NCBI RefSeq assembly: GCF_009905545.1
Contig: NZ_JAAALB010000014.1
Coordinates: 1 to 64,000 of the forward strand
Direction: 5' to 3'
Origin: Cellulophaga sp. BC115SP
GTDB lineage: Bacteria; Bacteroidota; Bacteroidia; Cytophagales; Spirosomataceae
Length of the DNA stretch: 64,000 nucleotides
The notes under the pieces were generated by a model. The model was not told the DNA's origin. It made no database searches and worked only from the letters and a program-made list of their open reading frames with translations. A program made the position numbers and the translations under genes. The stretch's first letter is position 1. Every line of letters starts with the position of its first letter. Positions 59,712-64,000 of the stretch are shown here, one piece after another.

Positions 59712-62312
59712 ATGAACTTTAATAAATACACCACCAAAACCCAGGAGATTATCCAGCAGGCAGCTACGATTGCCTCGGGTAATGGTCAGCAGGCCATCGA
59801 AGCGGGGCACTTGCTGAAAGCTATTCTTGAAGAAGACGGCAATACTTCGGGCTTTTTGTTGAAGAAAATGGGTGTGAATGAAAATATCCTATTGACCAAA
59901 CTTGAAAGCATTGTTAATTCTTATCCAAAAGTATCAGGCGGACAACCTTATTTGGCCAATGACGCCGCCGCTGCTCTGACAAAAGCCGAAAACTTATTAA
60001 AAGATTTTGATGATGAGTTTGTCAGCGTAGAACTACTTTTGATGGGTTTATTTTTAGGAAAAGATTCAGTAGCTACTTTATTGAAAGATAGTGGCTTCAA
60101 AGAAAATACACTCAAATCAGCGATTAAAGAACTTAGAGGTAACACCACCGTGAAAGACCAAAATGCAGAAGCAACCTATCGTTCATTAGAACGATATGCT
60201 CGTAACCTAAATGAATTAGCCAAATCAGGAAAAATCGACCCAGTGATTGGTCGTGACGAAGAAATTCGTCGTGTTTTACAGATTCTTTCTCGCCGTACCA
60301 AAAACAACCCCATGTTGATTGGTGAACCAGGCGTAGGTAAAACCGCTATTGTAGAAGGTTTAGCACAAAGAATTGTATTGGGCGACGTACCCGAAAACCT
60401 TCGTAGCAAAACGATTTATACCCTAGATATGGGCTTGTTGATTGCAGGTGCCAAATACAAGGGTGAGTTTGAAGAGCGTTTGAAGGCTGTTATTAAAGAG
60501 GTAACCGACGCAGAGGGTGAAATCATCATGTTTATTGATGAAATACATACCTTGATTGGCGCAGGAGGCGGTGGCGATAGTGCTATGGATGCGGCTAACT
60601 TGCTCAAACCAGCTTTGGCGCGTGGCGAATTACATGCGATTGGTGCGACTACGCTCAAGGAATACCAAAAATATATCGAGAAAGACAAAGCACTCGAACG
60701 TCGTTTCCAAGCCGTAAACGTTGGTGAGCCAGATGTGACAGATGCCATTTCTATCTTGAGAGGTATCAAAGAAAAATATGAACTTCACCACGGAGTACGC
60801 ATTCAGGACGATGCAGTAATTGCAGCGGTTGAGCTGTCAAACCGCTATATTTCAGATCGTTTTTTACCTGATAAAGCCATCGACTTGATGGACGAAGCAG
60901 CCGCAAAAATGCGTATGGAAATTGATTCTGTTCCTGAAGAAATTGATGACTTACAACGCCGTATCATGCAACTCGAAATTGAAAGAGAAGCAATTCGTCG
61001 TGAAAATAATAAAGAGCGTGAAACCATTATCAGTCGTGAATTGGCAGAATTGACCGAGAAAAAGTCTAGTTTGATGGCCAAATGGCAGTCTGAAAAATCG
61101 GTGCTCGATAATGTTCGCAAAATCAAAGAAGATATTGATCGCTTGAAATTAGAGGCAGAGCAAGCAGAACGTTCTGGCGATTATGGTAAGGTAGCAGAGA
61201 TAAGATATGGTAAATTGCTTGAGGCGGAAAACAAGCTCAAAGAGCTACAAACACCGAAAGTAGAAGAAAACACCATGCTTCAGGAAGAGGTAACAGCTGA
61301 GAATATTGCCGAAGTTGTAGCGAAATGGACAGGCATTCCAGTATCGAAAATGATGCGTGCCGAGCAAGAAAAACTCTTGCACATGGAAGAAGAACTAGGC
61401 AAACGTGTAGCTGGACAAGAGGAAGCGATTGAGGCTATTTCAGATGCAGTACGTCGTTCACGCGCTGGTATGCAAGACCCTCGCCGCCCGATTGGTTCAT
61501 TTATTTTCTTGGGTACAACAGGGGTTGGTAAGACCGAATTAGCCAAATCACTTGCTGATTATCTATTCAACGATGAAAATGCGATGGTCAGAATCGATAT
61601 GTCTGAGTACCAAGAACGTCATGCGGTAAGCCGTTTGATTGGAGCACCTCCAGGATACGTAGGATATGATGAAGGTGGTCAGTTGACCGAAGCAGTGCGT
61701 CGTAAACCTTACAGTGTAATTTTGCTCGACGAAATCGAAAAAGCACACCCAGACGTTTGGAATATCCTTTTGCAAGTACTAGACGACGGACGTTTGACTG
61801 ACAATAAAGGACGCATTGCCAATTTCAAGAATACGATTATCATTATGACTTCAAACATTGGTAGTCATATTATTCAAGAAAAATTGGCAGAAATGGAAGG
61901 TTGGAATGACCATATCATCTTGGAAAAAGCCAAAGAAGAAGTCATGGGCTTATTGAAACAAGTGGTTCGTCCAGAGTTTTTGAACCGTGTGGATGAAATT
62001 GTGATGTTTGAGCCACTTTCTAAAAACAACCTCCATAAGATTGTTGAAATACAGTTCAAACAAATCCAAGAACGTTTGAAAGAGCAGGGTATCACATTGG
62101 AAGCTACCGACGAAGCCTTGACATTCTTAGCTGAAGAAGGTTATGACCCAACCATGGGAGCTCGTCCACTCAAACGTGTATTGCAAAGAAGAATTTTGAA
62201 CGAACTATCAAAACAAATTCTTGGTCATTACGTAAGCAAAGATTCTATTGTGATGATGGAATTGGACGAAGATAAATCATTAAAATTCTCGAACGTTACA
62301 GTCGAGGTTTAA
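59712..62312 (+). CDS. clpB: ClpB protein disaggregase
   Basis: An 866-aa HSP104/ClpB hexameric ATPase that, with DnaK, resolubilises aggregates. N domain (about 1-145) with the Clp_N repeats, NBD1 with Walker A GEPGVGKT near 204-211, the coiled-coil M domain (about 405-525, absent in ClpA/ClpC), and NBD2 with Walker [10 protein letters not shown] near 601-609, [11 protein letters not shown] and the [15 protein letters not shown] sensor-2 segment. Complete and typical. Monocistronic, followed by a hairpin. Confidence 0.98.
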   Translation: MNFNKYTTKTQEIIQQAATIASGNGQQAIEAGHLLKAILEEDGNTSGFLLKKMGVNENILLTKLESIVNSYPKVSGGQPYLANDAAAALTKAENLLKDFDDEFVSVELLLMGLFLGKDSVATLLKDSGFKENTLKSAIKELRGNTTVKDQNAEATYRSLERYARNLNELAKSGKIDPVIGRDEEIRRVLQILSRRTKNNPMLIGEPGVGKTAIVEGLAQRIVLGDVPENLRSKTIYTLDMGLLIAGAKYKGEFEERLKAVIKEVTDAEGEIIMFIDEIHTLIGAGGGGDSAMDAANLLKPALARGELHAIGATTLKEYQKYIEKDKALERRFQAVNVGEPDVTDAISILRGIKEKYELHHGVRIQDDAVIAAVELSNRYISDRFLPDKAIDLMDEAAAKMRMEIDSVPEEIDDLQRRIMQLEIEREAIRRENNKERETIISRELAELTEKKSSLMAKWQSEKSVLDNVRKIKEDIDRLKLEAEQAERSGDYGKVAEIRYGKLLEAENKLKELQTPKVEENTMLQEEVTAENIAEVVAKWTGIPVSKMMRAEQEKLLHMEEELGKRVAGQEEAIEAISDAVRRSRAGMQDPRRPIGSFIFLGTTGVGKTELAKSLADYLFNDENAMVRIDMSEYQERHAVSRLIGAPPGYVGYDEGGQLTEAVRRKPYSVILLDEIEKAHPDVWNILLQVLDDGRLTDNKGRIANFKNTIIIMTSNIGSHIIQEKLAEMEGWNDHIILEKAKEEVMGLLKQVVRPEFLNRVDEIVMFEPLSKNNLHKIVEIQFKQIQERLKEQGITLEATDEALTFLAEEGYDPTMGARPLKRVLQRRILNELSKQILGHYVSKDSIVMMELDEDKSLKFSNVTVEV

Positions 62313-62332
62313 GTCAAATAGTTGGTTGAGGA

Positions 62333-62387
62333 GAAAAAAAGGAGACTACAGAGTTGTGAGATGGATTGTGTGGTAGTCTCCTTTTTT
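62333..62387. terminator. Bidirectional terminator after clpB
   Basis: AAAAAAGGAGACTAC and GTAGTCTCCTTTTTT arms with a 25-nt loop, between convergent genes. Confidence 0.85.
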
Positions 62388-62426
62388 ATGGGTTTTGGTT
62401 TTTTGTACCTGTACTAAATATCAAAG

Positions 62427-63328
62427 CTATGTTATTTTTCTTTCTAAGTTATTAATTTTAGTTATGTGCTCATTCAGATCACGTCTAATCTTTTTACATA
62501 ACTCTTTGTCGAAATAAATTTCTTCGCCTTTAACTTTAAAATACTCCTTGCCATCCTTAGTCTTTTTAAGTTCAGAATGTGCAAATTGGTTACGAATAAG
62601 TATGACCTCTTCGTCGTATTTAGGTGCAAAGTTTTCTTCTTTCATTATTTCCAAAATTGCGCCCAAAGCAAATATTTTTTGAGAAGAATTGAAAAGAACA
62701 TTGTCTTTTAAAATCTCATTTACTTTTCTTTTTTCAGCTTTTTTATACTTTTCCTTAGCATTTGCAAAAATGTTATCAAAAATTGTATCTAATAAAGGTA
62801 CTATATGCTCTTTAAGCCTTGGGTTATTTAATTGATTACGAACAATTTCTTCCATTTTTAAATCTAAAGAACTTGTCTCATGCATAATCATACCTCGCAT
62901 CGTAACAATATTCTGAAACTTTGCAATTGTTAGGTCGATAACCTCAATTATTGAACGTTGTAGTTCTTTAAGATAGTCTTGCCCATCCAACTGGAAGAAT
63001 GTGATTCTGCTACTATTTATTAATGTCGTAGTTGATAATTCACTATTAGCAGAATAGAAAAATATTTCGGTTAAGATATGTTTTTCATCACGAATAAAAT
63101 CAATTACTTGATTTCCGTGGCTTTCATTCAGATTTAAGTCAGTAATAATTAGATCATAGGTTTGACTGTCTTCATATTTGCCTTTGAATTCATCAAAATC
63201 TTCTGCTGTATCTAGATGAACATTGAAAAACTCATTTTCAAGATGATTTTTTACATTTTCTATTAAGGAAAGAATGGGCGAGTGTCAATTTTATCTTCAA
63301 CCCAGATAATTTTATAGTTTAGCTTCAT
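62427..63328 (-). pseudogene. Response regulator with REC and HEPN-like domains, frameshifted
   Basis: From the ATG at 63326-63328 the frame reads MKLNYKIIWVEDKIDT and then stops at 63263-63265, but the +1/-1 frame continues in the same sense from near 63284: SLIENVKNHLENEFF, the receiver phospho-site LIITDLNLNES, FFYSANSE, and then an unbroken helical C-terminus to 62427. Restoring one base gives about 300 aa. The C-terminal part (62427-62990 has its own open frame) contains IRNQFAHSE at 62572-62597, an R-N-x3-H motif as in HEPN ribonucleases, and an earlier MRGMIMHETS. The start overlaps the kinase stop by four bases. A single-base sequencing error or a true lesion are both possible. Confidence 0.75.
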
Positions 63329-64000
63329 ACAGGAAATCTTAAGTTGAACTCGGCTCCTTGTTCAGATTGCACAAATTCAATTGATGCTTTATATTTACTC
63401 AATAGATCTTTAACGTGATAAAGCCCAATACCAGAACCTTCTGTATTACTATATCTGAAATCAAAAATTTTATCCTTGATTTCATCTGGAATACCAGTTC
63501 CATTATCACTAAAATTCAAAACCAAATATTCTTTAGTTTTTATCCATTCAAGCTTAATTTTAGTAGACTTTGCTTTTCTTGAATTTGAAAACAGGTTGTC
63601 TAGTATTACTGTGATTTCAAATGGTCTGAATTTCAGGATATGTTCAACTGAACTTTTTTCTTTTATTTCAATTTTTATTGGCCTTTTCTGATGTATAAAG
63701 GAATCTGCAGGGACATAAATATTTTGAACATAATCATTGACGAAAGAAACTAGATCTTTTGTTATTTTTTCTGCTTGCGTATTAAATCCTGCCTTTGTTA
63801 CAAATCTTGATGCACTTACAATCCTTTGAACTTCAAGACTAATATCCTTAATATCTTTAATCAGTTTATCTTTGGGCTTATCCTCGTTGATTGAATCTAT
63901 TAGAGAATCTAAGCTCCAAGTAATATTCCCAGCAGAATGGATTATTTGATGTTGGAGAGCCAATAAATCTTTCTTCTCACGTCCAATCTGGGTTTTATCA
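63325..64000 (-). CDS. Histidine kinase, C-terminal part (cut by window edge)
   Basis: Open from the window edge (no start in view; the TTG at 63961-63963 is internal) to TGA at 63325-63327. The sequence DLLALQHQIIHSAGNITWSL carries the likely phosphorylated His. A helical dimerisation stretch follows, then the HATPase with N box NLFSNSRKA, G1 DNGTGI and G2 GSGIGLYHVKDLL. The ATGA overlap with the REC-HEPN-like gene shows that the two act together. The sensor part is outside the window. Confidence 0.88.
   Translation of the reverse strand, partial: DKTQIGREKKDLLALQHQIIHSAGNITWSLDSLIDSINEDKPKDKLIKDIKDISLEVQRIVSASRFVTKAGFNTQAEKITKDLVSFVNDYVQNIYVPADSFIHQKRPIKIEIKEKSSVEHILKFRPFEITVILDNLFSNSRKAKSTKIKLEWIKTKEYLVLNFSDNGTGIPDEIKDKIFDFRYSNTEGSGIGLYHVKDLLSKYKASIEFVQSEQGAEFNLRFPV

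Noticed and set aside
60416-60769. Long antisense open frames inside clpB
   Set aside because: They mirror the codon pattern of clpB and show no domain or start evidence.

Overview
This 64-kb window looks like chromosomal DNA of a low-GC, Gram-negative Bacteroidota, most likely a Cytophagales-type bacterium (Flectobacillus/Arcicella/Emticicia-like; this lineage guess is inference). The grounds are -7 boxes of the form TAnnTTTG, large CarboxypepD_reg/TonB-type outer-membrane proteins, a DUF4249 lipoprotein, a T9SS sorting tail, a NagB/PIG-L fusion, KdsA (LPS), and an arginine pathway with an N-acyl-ornithine carbamoyltransferase. No rRNA, tRNA, CRISPR array, insertion sequence or prophage was recognised. 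Most of the window is ordinary core genome with three accessory islands.

Layout. 0.3-4.1 kb (minus): murB, an OLD-like AAA ATPase, a 183-aa partner and kdsA, packed with about 10-bp gaps. 4.3-12.5 kb: SPOR lipoprotein, gmd, thyA, OsmC, PhoD-like phosphatase, lysA, small outer-membrane protein, Hsp20. 12.9-18.6 kb: HtrA/DegP protease, a large outer-membrane beta-barrel protein and a GNAT acetyltransferase. 19.3-25.4 kb (plus): arginine cluster argF', argB, an ADP-ribosylglycohydrolase, an ArgE-type deacylase and argH. 25.5-29.8 kb: YfhO-like membrane protein, an unannotated 46-aa membrane peptide and a GH43 enzyme. 29.9-31.8 kb (minus): a Septu-type defence pair (ptuA ATPase, ptuB HNH). 32-34.3 kb: NagB/PIG-L fusion and an orphan HipB/Xre regulator. 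34.8-45 kb: TonB receptor plus DUF4249 lipoprotein, DbpA-like helicase, LytS/LytTR two-component pair, and a paralogue of the large outer-membrane protein. 45.6-55.7 kb: YceI, M61 peptidase, lipoprotein plus T9SS subtilase, GH78-like rhamnosidase, thioredoxin-fold protein, TetR regulator. 55.8-62.3 kb: Tat-exported class V aminotransferase, RlpA, aldo/keto reductase, ClpB. 62.4-64 kb (minus): a histidine kinase running off the window edge and a frameshifted response regulator whose C-terminal half carries a HEPN-like RNxxxH motif.

How genes work together. The argF' product makes N-acyl-citrulline, the M20 enzyme would release citrulline, and ArgH makes arginine; ArgB primes the acylated pathway. 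MurB, KdsA and Gmd feed envelope polymers. HtrA, Hsp20 and ClpB are protein quality-control genes.

The best candidates for something undescribed are (i) the ATPase/183-aa pair inside the murB-kdsA operon, whose small partner resembles a PD-(D/E)XK nuclease with Asn in place of the acidic residue, and (ii) the terminal two-component module with a REC-HEPN-like effector. Intergenic DNA is rich in dispersed repeats: a 206-237-bp MITE-like element with terminal inverted repeats (two copies), hairpin/AGACGCAA elements, GCCTAGTGCC-type elements, degenerate ATCACTCATTCAC arrays, and a perfect 9 x 8-bp tandem repeat just upstream of the aminotransferase.
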